Shown: positions 35,940 through 48,565, numbered from the stretch's first letter. The stretch is DNA of 64,000 nt from Pyrrhoderma lamaoense (GCA_002794735.1 NBAZ01000001.1:2170001-2234000), one strand, 5' to 3'. The notes: generated from the sequence alone by a model not told the origin. Program-made: numbers and translations.

Positions 35940-36322
35940 AGCAATAGAAAATGGACAAAACGGGGTAAACGCTCAAGTCACAAAGATGAACACGAAAAAG
36001 ATATTTTTCTTAAAGGTACTTGACTTGAAATTGTATGAGAGCAAGGCGATGAGCTCCGCAGCATGGACTACTGCGCACCGAGTACGCGCCCGCAACACCC
36101 GTTGCCACAACCTAGTGATGGCACAGCTTTCCTCGTGCATGCCAAGGTAAATTGCCTTTCTTGGTAAACGCAAAAGTATATCCAAGTCCTTCCTATGACT
36201 ACTTGTAACAATTTCCGAATTGATAATATTTAATCCTAAGTTCTATTACTCCAGTCCTGCTCTTGAGGTCTGGCCATTATGTCAATAAGACACCGTCGTA
36301 CGTCTTTCAAATGAAAGCTCTT
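35940..36322. other. Spacer upstream of rhomboid gene
   Basis: About 380 bp containing the rhomboid promoter and the 3' end of the next minus-strand gene. No gene recognised. Confidence 0.4.
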
Positions 36323-38165
36323 TCAATCAATACTCAAACCTTCGCTTTCTTTCCACCTATCCAATAAAAGGTTACTTGGTACGCCAAAGGGATCTAGTAC
36401 TTTCTCAGCTACTTCTTTCCTGCTATAGGTAGGCCCTTAGGATCCAAGATTCCGAGCTTAATGCTTCAATCAGTGGTGCTCAGTCTATGAGAAGGAATTC
36501 AAATGTACCTGAACAAGCGCTGATGCTTGATCCCAGTAACTGCATACATGTTATAAAAGCCTACTTCAGCTCAAAACAAGAGAAATCAACTTACATGTGC
36601 CTGGGAAAGATGCGAGTTAGTGGAAGAATAAAATATAACGCCAAACTCACTCAAAACACAGCTTATCTCCTCTGAATGCTATAACTCCAACTAAGGCTAG
36701 CTCAAGAACTTTTCCAGTCGGCTAAAAGAAGGAGGGTCAGTCTCAAAAGGACAACTTAGCTCATTCTTACCTCAATTCCAGGCAGAAAGTAATCGATCAT
36801 CTTGGTTTTGATAAGTAAGCAGGCTTCATAACGTTGTACCAAATTCTTACTGTTGTATGGGTGCATTTAAATATCATCTCATCTATGATTCTGTCTACCC
36901 CAACTAGAGCACTTGTAGATGAATATAGCATTTATATACTTGTTTAGTAACGTACGCACTTGTCCGAGAAACGGTTATTATTTCTGAGTCAGGAGGTGTA
37001 ACCTATAATCTTTAGACACCTAGGTAGTTAATGTACCTCTAAACCCACTCACATCTCTGGAGGTGAAATGGTACTTATAGAAGCGGGCTAAGTGTTCGTA
37101 CCCAACCCCCCCAGTTAAGGTCGGTATATGATTGACATAGGGAACCTTGACCTTGAGTGCACATAGTCAGTGGCTCATGATACACCGCATCTATTATCCC
37201 TACCATTGTTGCCATTGTTTCTTACATATATATCAGAGACTTTATCATTAAAAGGCTGTGTTTTATAACTTACTCGGTGCATCTCTAGCATCGAATTCCT
37301 AAGACTCGTAAGTTAACTTTAAAATGGTAACGAGAATATTGATATACATAATATATATGCTCGTTCCAGATTTTCTCCAGATCAAAGCGTGGACCTATTT
37401 CTCTTCTCAGAAGCTCCAAGTTCTTGTATACGCCAAATTGTTTGCTGAGAGTATGTATGAGTCAGTATTACTAGTCTGTCCAGGAACAATCGCCGCGGGT
37501 GCTGTTGTAAGAAGAGGAAATGCAGGCGTAAGCGGAATAAGGGGATAAGTGTGGATTATAATAGCTGGGTACTGCCTCGAACTAGCTTGAAGTTCGAGAG
37601 GAAAAGAAGCTGGATTTGTATAAGGAAGTAAAGAAGCATGTAGTTTCTCTTGTTTGGAAGCTAGATGGAAAGTAGTTCTTCCTCGCAATGATTACATTCA
37701 ACAAGTCACAAGACATTTCGATTAGAACTTACGGAATAAACCTTCCCTCTGAGTTCTTAACCAGAAGATACTCGGCGTTTTCAGTCAAAGGACAGTAATG
37801 TATAGAGGCCTTTAAATCATAAACTAAAGGATCAGCTAACGCAGCAAGCGAGATAATATCTGTTTTTGATAGTCCATAGGAAATAATTGCGAATTGTACT
37901 TTGGTTTTCGATATTTCTGAAGTCACCTCGAGTAGCGAGCTCTTATCGAGGGGGTAGGTTAGTTGATAAACGTCATAACCTTCCTGAGAATACTATAAAT
38001 AGCGAGATATCAGCAAAGGGCAAGATTATAGAGTCGTTCAGACAGCCTTTTATAACCTGCACCCACCTGAGTGCACCAACCCCCAGTTTGATTGTCACTA
38101 ATAAGTATAATTGCTGAGGGTTTAAGGACTGACGCGATTGTGCTCTGATACTTTTTATAGGTCAT
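36323..38165 (-). CDS. Two-domain protein: degenerate alpha/beta hydrolase-like plus NTF2/SnoaL-like (two apparent frameshifts)
   Basis: About 399 residues in 13 exons: 38067-38165, 37733-37992, 37348-37677, 37274-37298, 37204-37220, 37053-37151, 36960-37002, 36851-36903, 36771-36800, 36651-36721, 36595-36600, 36509-36539, 36323-36456. The N-terminal half (QEGYDVYQLTYPLD, FAIISYGLSKTDII) looks like an alpha/beta hydrolase without a visible catalytic nucleophile motif. The C-terminal half (YVNHIPTLTGGVGYEHLARF, DRIIDEMIFKCTH, YWDQASALVQLGILDPKGLP) matches the SnoaL/NTF2-like part of fungal proteins often labelled carboxymethylenebutenolidase. Exon 11 is 6 nt (encodes the end of FEHI). One extra base is needed at 37418-37419 (AYTRTLELLRREIGPRFDLE) and at 36416-36418 (AGKEVAEKVLDPFG). 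The reaction is unknown. Confidence 0.72.
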
Positions 38166-38391
38166 GGTTACTACCAAAGTGGAAGAACCTTGAAAAGAAA
38201 ACGGTGAGAAATTCTATTTATCTTTCACGTGGTTAAGCCTAAGAAAGGTGAATGTTCGTAGAAGCACAAATATAATTTAAAACACAATCATAATAATGCT
38301 ACATAACTAAACGATGGCAAACCGAGATGTACCTCCCCTTACTGCATGACTCAGATCTACAACACAACTGTAGGCAAAAATACGTATAAAG

Positions 38392-39221
38392 TCATGTCCG
38401 AAGATTTCTAACTTCATTATCCACTTGTCTTGCACGTTCTGCTCTTTCTAGCTGTGTGGGAAGTGCCTGTAGGAGCGATGAATATGTTTGAACTAGAGAC
38501 ATAAAATTGATAAGACAAACCACTTCAAGTTCACTAATGATTTCAGTAAGCTCTCTAGTTCCTTCCGTCGTAGAATCTTTGAAAGATATTATCAGCAAAG
38601 TAGCATATATGAGTGAAGGGGTAGCAAACCTTCAATTTTTTCCTCCTCAACCTCCATATTATGATCTTTATCTGGGAAAAGCGATTCATCATGCTCCCTT
38701 TGTTGAGCTAAAATGTCACGTACGAGGGATTCAACTTCTGAAGGAATCCCTCTTCTTTTCATGGCAATTTCTAGATCCCATTTCAGCCTTTGATCGGAGA
38801 GAGACCAGACTCTTCTATCTAGTGACTCGTCAAACTGGTCTGTTTCTGTAATAGTGGCAATTAGCAAGTGATTATTACCACAAACTTTAAAGGCGTGCCA
38901 TGTTCCCCTTCACCATAGTCATTGTAGTTACGTCCGTTGATACGAAGATTAGGCTTTGCCAGATCAAACGTCCTTTCGGTGAACTAATGTGATTCTATTC
39001 ATATCTTGAATTTTGTGATAGAAACGAAAACAAACCTGGTTAAGGTGTGCGAGGAATACATCACGTTGATGCTGGAGTCCAAGTTGAGCTAGTTTCGCAT
39101 CAAGGGTAGCTTCCCCTGCCTTATTTATATTGCTCTTAATACGCATCCAGTCCTGAAACGTATCAATTGATACACGAGGTAGCTCATCTCTGTCGTCTCT
39201 TTCAGTTATCGCTTTCGACAT
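38392..39221 (-). CDS. mis14: Kinetochore MIND/Mis12-complex subunit Mis14/Nsl1
   Basis: Subunit of the Mis12 (MIND) complex, which links centromeric chromatin to the Ndc80 microtubule-binding complex. Four exons: 39036-39221, 38879-38983, 38630-38834, 38392-38576; 226 residues. Diagnostic stretch: LRINGRNYNDYGEGEHGTPL then FDESLDRRVWSLSDQRLKWD, followed by a helical region (REHDESLFPDKD) and a C-terminal coiled coil (LPTQLERAERARQVDNEVR). The third exon begins at 38834 after GACCAG; the nearer acceptor would break the frame. It faces CTP1 across 169 bp. Confidence 0.85.
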
Positions 39222-39390
39222 GGGTGTCGCGTTGACAGACACGAAAGGCGCGTTTAGTCACATATTCGGATATTCACGTGATAAACGTTTCAAATCGTCA
39301 CGTACAGCCTGAGTCGAACTTCAAAGTCCGCATAGTACAATGGTATTCATGGTCTTTGTTAAATGACCATTCTTGTAATCAACAACCACA
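39222..39390. promoter_or_regulatory. Bidirectional promoter, mis14 / ctp1
   Basis: 169 bp between divergent start codons at 39221 and 39391. Both genes act in chromosome segregation or repair, so joint cell-cycle control is plausible but not shown. Confidence 0.55.
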
Positions 39391-41303
39391 ATGAACGACT
39401 CCTCTGGAAAGACGTCTGTAGAGAAGCTCAAAGAAAGTTATGAGACTAGGCTGAAGGACCTCGAGAGCACAGTGAGATCACTCCTAATTTTTCAAATCGA
39501 ATAATTATTTGACAGAAACGCCGTCTAGCTTAAGAATGTTCGAGGGCGCAATGAAATTCTTTCAAGGAAATTATACACCCTCAATAATAGAGCTCACAAT
39601 GTTGCGGAGTCTATTGGGTTTAAGTCTTTTGATGACATGGCGGAGGCGGCTTTAAGAGATCCTAGTATTTGGAACGTTGAAGCAGTCGTCGCAAATCATA
39701 ATCGATTCCATCATTCGCAAACTCAAGAGCAAGAAGACGAAAATGCGCCAAGGACTAACAACGGAAAACAGGATGTCAGTAACCTTAGAAAAGAGTTTGA
39801 GGAACTTCGACGTCAAGTCCAAGAACTCCAACAGAAGCCACAAACAGGGACTACGGCTTCGAGGTACCTCATACCCATTCTCATTGTTTTTTAATATGCA
39901 GCTTATTCTTACTGTAGATCACTTGACAATCAAATCTCTGAGAAAGAAACTACTCAACCTATGAAATCTGATGAAAAGGCTGCTTTGGCTGAAGTCTTTG
40001 CACTTCGGACACAGTTGAAGCTGTTGACAGACAAGTACGATAGGTTGTTAGCAGCAAAGGTCCATTCGGAGAAAAAATACAAGGAAGATTATATAAAATG
40101 GAGAGGGTTCAAGACATGGCTAATGGGAAAGAGTGTATCTTGTGATGATCAGTTACCAGTTGATCATCCCGATTTCCCGGACGTTTCATTCAGTATTTCT
40201 CGAGAAGGAGATGAATTCATACCACAGAGAGGTAGGTCACGGAAATTAGTAGATTCATGCATGTTTTTCATGTTCTGGCAGAATCGCAGAGCTCTCCTCT
40301 CGTCCCCTCAATGAAATCGGAAAACATACCTAGTACAAGGTGAGGGTCATCCTCAATAAAATCGTATGGACTGCTTTACCTATATGAAAATATATATTAT
40401 TAGCAATTCCCGACCACACTCTGTTACCACCGCACGATTATCCCATAATCTTCATGGGAATCACGACACTCCTACTCCAGCATCGAGAAAACGTGTACTT
40501 ACAGAAATACGACTTAAACCGAAGACATCCAGTGAATCAAATCAGAACTCTAATGAGCAGGGTAAGACTCCGTTGACATCTTCCCGGACGATCAATGCTC
40601 CAAATACCGACAAGGGAAAGGAAAAGGAAAACCATTCCGTAGCCAGAAGCAAGAGGTATGTCTCTGTGTTTGCTATGTCCGCATGTCTGCTTAATTGCAT
40701 TCTCCCTCTCAGCGATTCGATTAACAGGTACTACAAGATCAATACGGCAGTTAACGATGGCAAGGATTTCCAATTTGATGAAGTAGTTCGTGGGAAGCAA
40801 GAACGCCATAAACTGGATGCTGGAGACTGTGACTGTTGTAGGGAGGTACGTGAGGCTAGCTGGTACACCTTACTCAAACTCAAATAACGTTCGAATATAG
40901 TATTATAAATGTTTGAAACCACTTCCCGATCTCCCTCAACCGCCACCATGGAAATCACCCAGTACCACTCGTATAGCAAATTTTGTAACGCCGGATCAGA
41001 AGTCAAGCAAACACTCACGAGCCAGCTTCTCTGAGAATCACAAGAAACAAATTTCTCGGCATAGACATAAATGGACCCCACCCAAGACACCCCCTGATTA
41101 TTGGAACATTGCTTTCCCTACAACGCAAGAGGTGGAGGACATTAATAGGCGTGCAGACGAGATGCATAGGGAGAAACGCAGAAAGATAGAAGCCGAAGCA
41201 AAGTAAGTTATTTTCTCATCAAGGTAAGAACCATATTCTAATCTGGGACTGTTACAGTAAAATTGGTGGGAAATATGTTAGACGGGACTCAGAGGTGGAA
41301 TAG
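39391..41303 (+). CDS. ctp1: DNA-end resection factor Ctp1/Sae2/CtIP
   Basis: Activator of the Mre11-Rad50 nuclease that starts resection of DNA double-strand breaks. Eight exons: 39391-39471, 39529-39863, 39918-40231, 40282-40339, 40404-40655, 40713-40845, 40901-41202, 41258-41303; 506 residues, all phases consistent. The N-terminal 60 residues and residues about 100-145 are coiled coil (NLRKEFEELRRQVQELQQ), suited to tetramer formation. The C-terminal Sae2/CtIP domain has DCDCCREYYKCLKPLPDLP and the diagnostic SRHRHKWTPPKTPPDYWNIA. The CxxC and RHR motifs are intact. It ends 26 bp from the end of GPI1, which converges on it. Confidence 0.93.
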
Positions 41304-41329
41304 TATATTATCATCGATATTTGAATGCT

Positions 41330-43726
41330 TTATTCTTTTTTTAGTTCCCTTTTGGTACCATATGTATAACGGATGTAATGTTGAGGAATAGGATCAAGTT
41401 GATTACCAGACAAAAATTTGCTCGCTAAACGCCATGGACTGTAGTAAGATGCCAACTGTAATCCTAGTACGGCTGAGGGGGTGTTTAGTCGAGTATCAAA
41501 GTTATCATTCATCTATTTCTTCTCACCGTATTGATTAAGAATCCTGGATCTCTTTATCGGAATACTCTGTTAATTGGTTATGAATTCAGGGCCAAGGAGG
41601 AAATATTTGGTCTCACATGGATCAAATATGAAGATGAATTCGAACGGTTATGGCGATAAGGACGTAAGACTATTCCTCCTGACGATATTTGTTTATAATT
41701 TTGATTTTTAAAAGGGTTTCTCACTAACCAGGAAGCCTCCAGGGGTCTTTTACCCTTAGCATTAAAGCAAATAAAGGGAAGTGGTTCAAGAGAGCCAGGG
41801 CAACCTCAAAACAGCCCGAATTAACAGTAGTATGGTCCTAGACTTATATTCGTTGTTAGTATTTGAGATACAGTCCCACAAGCATTACTAACTTACAAGA
41901 GCGAATAAGACATAGTAAACGGTTATAGTTGGGAAAAGGAAGCTGATGAGTGTGAATAACATAGATCCTAGTATCAACTGATCAAGATCGTAGTCCCAGT
42001 CGTCTAAGCGCTTGCGAAGAACATTGTATCTTTTCCCTGACAATAACGGCAGCCGATAAGACATGTGTTACAAGGGGGCATTTGTTTCTACATACCTCTA
42101 AAAAGGTTAAAAAGAGATTTTGCCATCAACAATTGATTTCGATAACCGACTCTGATTAATCTATATGCAACGGTTATGTGTACCGTCATGATACTCATTA
42201 AGTCTGACATCAAAGCCAAAATCATGGATAATCCGAAGATCCCTGATATACCCACCACCCCTATAACAAATGGAAATGCTTTGATAGCCCGCACAAGAAC
42301 TTCTACAACAATGACTATATATTTAAATCAATAAGGTGTATATCTCTCGACGCACCTTTCCAGCAATTCAATGCGGCGTGGAGAATTAAGTAAAGGAATC
42401 GGCTTAATTCGTTATTTAATTTAAGCCCAGCCGGCCAGTTATCAAGCCAAATGAGTGCTTTTTGTAAAACATCAAATAGGCAACGCTAGATGTCGACGTC
42501 TTTAGGACCGCAAAGAGAGCTATAGTTAGACTTAGATTACGTACAGTACTCAGGCTACGCAGTATATCGGACAGAAAAAACCTATTCTCCATTATGAACA
42601 AGCCAACAGCCGTGCCGATGATTATATCATTCAAGACTAGCCAGATACAATTCTGTGTGCTGTCATTTAAGTAATCTTAGTAAAAGGATAGAATAACACG
42701 GAGTAAGTCCACCTTATGTATCGAGCAGAAGCTACGTTGTCATTTTTCTCTTCAATAGATCCAATGTATTGAATCTGCTGTAAGATGAATACAATCTGCT
42801 CACACCGCAAATCAATTTGCTCAGCTAGATAAGGTTGAGCCAGAATGAGCCATAGATAAATTTATATACGGCGATATGCATACCAAATGCAAAAGACGAT
42901 TGTACCCATGGAGCAAGTTTTGAGACTGATAGCAGTTTATCTCTGGTCGAGCAAGCCATGTGAAGTACAAGCAAAAACATAGGTCTAAAGAAGGAGTATA
43001 CTCCATTCCTTTGTTTCAGATAGATCGAGCCTTTTGAGAGAGCTGACATAAATTCATGGGCCAGGTTCATCTGCTTCGGGATTAAGTCAATAGGTTCAAC
43101 TGATACACTCTATGATATACCCTTTTCAGGATTGGCGTACTTATTCCACCGCCTCTGATATGCTCTTTGCAAGAGAAAGCACAAGTTATTTCTACTTTGT
43201 TATTTTGGACACGTTGGGTTGCGTGTTCCTCTGGGGCTTGAATAGCCATTAGGATATTCAGGTCAATCTCGTCCAGAGAGTAATACCGGCCTGACCATAA
43301 TTTGGGTCGTCGGTAATACATGTGTGTCAGCCTAAAGAACTTTGACCTTGAGTAGAAAAAACCTTATACGAATAGTATGCTGATACCTATGATTTGAAAG
43401 CTTGGATTCTAATAGGCCCTTCCAGCACACAAGGGGCACAGATCCCACATTTGGGGCTCTTTTCAAACATTCACCAAGTATTTCAAGTTCCAGCCCTTCT
43501 TCTGAGAAATCAACTCTTATTTTCTTGTTTAGTGCTTCAAGCGAAGCTTCGACCTTATTTTCCTGAGAACCTAGTCAGAATAGTGGAGAATTGGACGTTT
43601 TGTAGTTCGACAAACATCGAAAGGGTGTAGCATCCCAGCTACTATTATAGCACTTCCGATACACCACCCTATCACGAGTCCACAATGTGTATCGTCTTCA
43701 GGCCAGAATATGTATGCTGGTATCAT
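41330..43726 (-). CDS. gpi1: GPI-anchor GlcNAc transferase subunit Gpi1 (PIG-Q)
   Basis: Membrane subunit of the GPI-GlcNAc transferase that begins GPI-anchor synthesis on the cytosolic face of the ER. Thirteen exons: 43616-43726, 43387-43562, 43121-43331, 42884-43073, 42713-42824, 42545-42659, 42356-42485, 42096-42314, 41897-42036, 41729-41837, 41617-41678, 41527-41566, 41330-41463; 582 residues with every phase matching. Family blocks: N-terminal YIFWPEDD, WLVLNDIIIGTAVGLFIMEN, LIWLDNWPAGLKLNNELSRF, KRYNVLRKRLDDWDYDLDQL, LLNHFPLFALMLRVKDPWRL. Hydrophobic helices cover the region between. The first intron (43563-43615) removes an apparent frame break near the N-terminus. Confidence 0.92.
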
Positions 43727-44078
43727 GAAGGTCGCTAGTTTGGGTTTGACTGACCAGATGGGTTATTATTAACATATAAGTATGATGGCTTACTTAGTTA
43801 CTATTCAGGATTTGTGATTCTAACTAAGTTACTAACGCTTATCGAACTACTAATAGTCATGTGATTGGTATCTATACTAGGTATACTAGTGAAATCAATA
43901 GTATTATCCAGATTTTTTGTAATGGCTGGTGAGAGTATGATTCTTATATCGAAGGCATATAAAGGGTTGTGAAGGATATGTGTTGTGTTCCTTGGTATAC
44001 GATGCAAGAGAAAATACCGAAGTCTAACATAAATTAACTATGCAGTGGTGGAAAAGAAAGATCAAATCTAAAACATTA
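43727..44078. other. Spacer upstream of GPI1
   Basis: 350 bp with the GPI1 promoter and the 3' end of the dilute-domain gene; AT-rich, no gene recognised. Confidence 0.4.
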
Positions 44079-47000
44079 TTAAGATCGGCCTTGTCTACTT
44101 CTTGAGGCTACTCGGGAAAGACGCGTAAGCCGAACATGGCTCGGGCGATCTAATAATACATCCTCGCCACTCCTACCAGCTTCTGATATGTCGTTATCTT
44201 CAGTGGAGGAACCATCTTCTGAAGCTTCATCGTCGTTTTGATTCGAGTCCTCACGACGTATCCAGCGACCTGTACTAGAAGCGCCGTCCATGTAGTCAAG
44301 AACATCGATCCCTATATCCCTCATCTGTTTTCTTCCCATTTTCCAATCTAATACTCTTCGACTATTGGATCTCAAACCACTGTGATTCCTCGCGTGTCTA
44401 TTATCGGGATTTTGCGACACAAGTTTTAGGGTTTGAGTAGGTTCTGGCCTACGTCCTGGAATAGCAGCTAACATGCGTGGATCTGAGGGCATTACAAGCG
44501 GAAGCATATATCTAGATTCCAGTAACTCCCGAGGACCTCTGGAGGTTTTGGAGGATTCCATTCCGACTTACTTCTAGAAAGATCAAAGAGGAGGTCGATA
44601 TTATCTTGGGCTGAGGAAGAATCGTCAATTGAGACCGAGGTTTGAGACTTATCCTGGAGCGATGCATCGTCTAGCCCTTGCGTATCCGTCGAGAGGCTGT
44701 CATCATCGTAATCCTTATCACGATCAGTGATCTATTTGATTGTTACATCAGAATTATCGATACTAGAGATAGAAATTTCGTTTGACCTCTTTCCTCAGGG
44801 CTTCAACTCCCATTCGCACTCGCTGCCTCTCCCAATCCTTCTGCAGTTGAACAAGGTACTGACTACAATCATCACTCATACGAAGCTCATTTACTTCATA
44901 CCTGAAAGGAGGTTAGCCACTTAACCTTTATGAAGGGGAAGTAAGTGCTAACTTGTAGTCCCTTACAGCACGGCGCATCTGATGGTTTAACAATCAGAAG
45001 GGGGACTATTATCAAATCATATCTAAATACCTGGAGTGGATTAAGGTTCTTGAGGGTTTGTATAGTTGCGATTAGGTTAGAGAAGTCATCCATTGACGAT
45101 AGACACTAGAAGTTTATGACAAATTATCGTTGATACTCTTAACATATGCGCCGATAGTCTTACTTGAAGCCACAATAACAGCTCTCTCACTGCATTGAAA
45201 TGAACCTCAACACCATGAGGTAATCCAACTTCGGATATCCATTCTTCCACCACGCTGAGATTCATGCCTATTTGTAGAGCTCGGGAGCTAGAAGGAATTA
45301 TCAGACATATGATTATTATGAATCCAGGTATGAGGAGGACACACCGGCATAAATATCGTTTTCTCGTTAATATCCTATTGAACGCCTCAGCTAATCGATA
45401 ATCAATGTCCGTAGTTAGTCTCAGAAGATTTTACAAGTCATCTTACCTGCGGTCCAGTACAACACTTGAGACCACAGTTGGGTGATAATAGCCGGATTGA
45501 TACCACTCTCAATTAATAGTGTATGTAGTGCTGATAAGAAAACTATGAGTTCCCGAGGGGTTTGTGTAGGAGGCGGCCCTTCGGTGAATATGTTATGCAA
45601 AGATGTAGTTGATGCCCCTCTGGCTCGGGTTACCGTCGATCTCAGCGACACGAAGTTCCTTGTACTCTGGGAATTCGGTGTGCCAAGGTGTTGGATAGGA
45701 GAAGTGGGCCGTGAACTTAAAGAAGTAGGCGATCCTGGTCTAGTGGTTTTGAAAGAGCTGGTCGTTGACGAGGGTGTGACGCCTTGTGATGTCCTTTTCT
45801 TGGTGGAAAAACGGAAGAGGGACCATTCAGATTCAAACTGAACTTGATCTAACTCGGCCTCAGCTGGAGAGAAATCCAGTATGGCAGTATCTATGAGTTT
45901 ATCAATCCGCCGCTCAGCGACTCGGATAATAAGAACTGCACAGCTCCCTTAGATTGTCTAGCAAAGAGATAAGGGTGCAATAACTAACCATATACAGTAT
46001 TGATAACTTCCTCGATCATGTCAAAAGAGCCAACAAGTTCACAAGTCTCATTGATTGCTGTGTCGCAACGCATCAGATGAAGCCAAATTGTGCAGTTATA
46101 TAGCCAGAAAACTGTGCATGTCAGATCATCTGGCCTAGCCTAGTGTAAGATATATAAACGTTCAAGATAATAATCTTGTGGGTATTATAGTTATAGCTCA
46201 CAAACGCCGCATCTTCAATGGCATCCGTTGCGCCCATCACGAGCTCTTCAAGCCAGGTATGATCGCATGTTAGACAAGCGAACCGAGCCAGCATATATAA
46301 GGCATTTGCAGGTGTTGAGTCACGAGAAGAAGGTTGATAGATTGTTATAAGTGAGTCCAGAATTCCTGGAAGCGTCCCAGGGGAGAAGACTAGCATTGAA
46401 GAGAAATCAAAAGGAGGGGTCTAAGGTATCAACAGTGTCACCTTTTACGCCCTCGCGAAACTTTTTTTATTAAAAGACACTTACATATATACTTTGGTCT
46501 TCATTATCAGTATCACTTTCATCTTCCATTGCGCCAGAAGAATCAAATAAATCCTTCGTCTGCCACCAGTCATCATTCAAGTCGAGTATTTTGGATATAG
46601 CTTGCCTTTCGCTCCGACGTTTCCCGTCTCTTTTAACTTTCTCGTCGAGATGATGTCGCTGTACCGTCATCTTGCTACCTTGCCACCCCTCGCCCTTCAT
46701 AGCCTCCTCCAGGAAAAGTGCGACATCCTCTCGCCCTGGGATTACAGCATATGCTGTGACTATGTCTAACGCAGTCATGTTTCTTTTAGTGAGAGACAAA
46801 GGTGAGCAACCACGAGTAAGTAGATATGATATTAAGGTTGGAGGAGCTACTATAACAGCATGGTGTAACGGAGTCCACCCAGCTTTTTAGCCCGATAATG
46901 CGATCAACTTAATGTACCGTTCCCTATAGATAAATAGTAGACCTACCTTTGTCCGGAATATTTACATCTGCACCTTCATTAATCAATAGTCTGACACACT

Positions 47001-47316
47001 CCTCGCGTTCGACGTCTCTATCTGATTCCGAACCAAATCCGAGAATAATCACACTGACATATACTAAACCATCCTCATCTTGCGCGTTGAGATCTAGAAA
47101 CGGATGTGCCTGAGGGTCGTGTAAAATATACTGAAAGAACATAAGGTCTGCAAACACACATGCTCTGGTCATACAGTGCGAAACGAGCGTGGATTTTTGT
47201 GTGTGTGTAAGGCCAGAACTAGTCGAAAGTAGCCGCGCTACTTCTGCAGGTACAGGATATAGAGGGTAAAGGTCCGGCTCTGGAGTGAAATCGGTGGCCT
47301 GGGAGGACGAGGCCAT
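44079..47316 (-). CDS. Ankyrin-repeat plus dilute (DIL) domain protein (one apparent frameshift)
   Basis: About 892 residues in eleven exons: 46947-47316, 46485-46882, 46202-46420, 45989-46139, 45447-45947, 45345-45390, 45164-45287, 45031-45105, 44953-44978, 44787-44901, 44079-44731. The N-terminal ankyrin repeats read REECVRLLINEGADVNIPDK and AGWTPLHHAVIVAPPTLISY. The DIL domain covers the middle: ANALYMLARFACLTCDHTWL, DLTCTVFWLYNCTIWLHLM, INPAIITQLWSQVLYWTA, LLWLQCLSSMDDFSNLIATI. DIL domains occur in class V myosin tails; without a motor here this is probably a trafficking or polarity adaptor. TTTT at 44546-44549 needs one extra base to read PPKTSRGPRELLESRYMLPL. The C-terminus is disordered and acidic. 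The start at 47316 was chosen over an upstream in-frame ATG at 47466. Confidence 0.85.
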
Positions 47317-47720
47317 TGGGGTGCTGTAGTCTGATACAACGATGATTGGGATAGATATCGGGAGGAGGTGAACTGAGAACCTTTGACGATGTGATGAGTT
47401 GCGCTCTGAGCATGAGGGATCTGCCGCGGCACTGTTAGTCCAGAGTTTGAGACTTAAGAAAGCCACTTTGACGCCTTCCTTCCGTGGTTGAAATAATTAT
47501 TTCTTGACAAGCTTATATGGAGGCTGCTTGGCTTTGACAGCAGCTTGTTGATACACACCGATAATTGATTTAGGTTTATAAATATATGTAATGAATAGTC
47601 GTCTCCAAGCACATATTCACAGTACGCGGAGCGGCAACACATCCGATGATAGAATTCTCAGTCTCGATCACCCACACTGTACCGGATCCTCCTTCGTCCA
47701 TTACCTCCATCACTCAAAAA
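47317..47720. promoter_or_regulatory. Divergent intergenic region, dilute-domain gene / RRP15
   Basis: About 400 bp between divergent starts. Both frames stay open upstream of the chosen ATGs (to 47466 on minus, 47646 on plus), so the true spacer could be as short as 179 bp. Confidence 0.5.
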
Positions 47721-48565
47721 ATGCCACTTTCAAAGCGGAGAAGAGTGTCAGAAGATACAAATGATGCAGAATCAAGCTCAGCAGTATCTCATTCCGATGA
47801 TGAACAGCAAATTGTGGATGTAGATAGCGATGCCTCAAGCTCACGAAAAGACGAAGAAGATATATCTGGGGATGAAAGTCCTGATACGGAGGAGGAGATT
47901 GAGAGTACTCGGCGACAAATGAAATCGAGGAAGACTCAAAAACGGAAGCGCCGCGCAACATCGCCATCACAATTTGGTGCTACTCTACAGTCGTTACTAA
48001 ACACCAATGCTCCTTCAAATTTACCTCTGGCACTTAAACCTTCCGTAGCAAAACGTAGGGCGGATGAAGTCTTGGAGGTGAAAGCAAAAAGGTTTTTGGA
48101 TGGGGAGAAGAAGGACAAAGAAGAAAAAAATCATATCTCAGACGTCATTGGAGGTTGGGGTGGTGAAAGTGAACGCTCCTTACGAAAAGTTGCCCAGCGA
48201 GGAGGTTTGTTTAGATGCATATAGCGTATATTGAGGAGTTGAGTACTAACAAATCTACAAATACCTAGTTATCAAACTGTTCAACGCAATCCAGCAGACC
48301 CAGGCTGCCGCTGTAGCGGAGCAAGAAGAAGCCAAAGCACAGCGCGGGTCTGGAAAACCCATACTACCTGCTCCCAAGTTTGAGAGTAAAGGAAAGAAAA
48401 AGAAGTCCGATCTTCTGTCCACTAATAAAGCAGAAAGTAGTATGTTACACTCCTTCCTGTTTACCCCGTGCTTTAGTTCCCCATTTCCTAACACTTATTA
48501 CAGCCTTAAGTCAAGACACGTTCCTCCAAATGATTAGATCTGGAGGTGTTGTATCGAAATCATGA
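47721..48565 (+). CDS. rrp15: Ribosomal RNA processing protein Rrp15
   Basis: Nucleolar factor for 60S subunit maturation (27S pre-rRNA processing). Three exons: 47721-48204, 48269-48436, 48504-48565; 237 residues. The N-terminal 85 residues are acidic and Ser-rich (KDEEDISGDESPDTEEEIES) followed by a basic nuclear-localisation-like KSRKTQKRKRRA. The conserved Rrp15 core is present: FGATLQSLLNT, HISDVIGGWGGESERSLRKV, AQRGVIKLFNAIQQTQ and the C-terminal SQDTFLQMIRSGGVVSKS. The in-frame ATG at 47646 is possible but adds residues unlike the family. Confidence 0.92.

Noticed and set aside
43563..43615. Frameshift near the GPI1 N-terminus
   Set aside because: A normal 53-nt intron with donor GTTTGT and matching phase explains it.
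44902..44952. Extra base in the dilute-domain gene
   Set aside because: Careful reading shows the exon ends TACAA, so phase 2 matches the acceptor and no error is needed.
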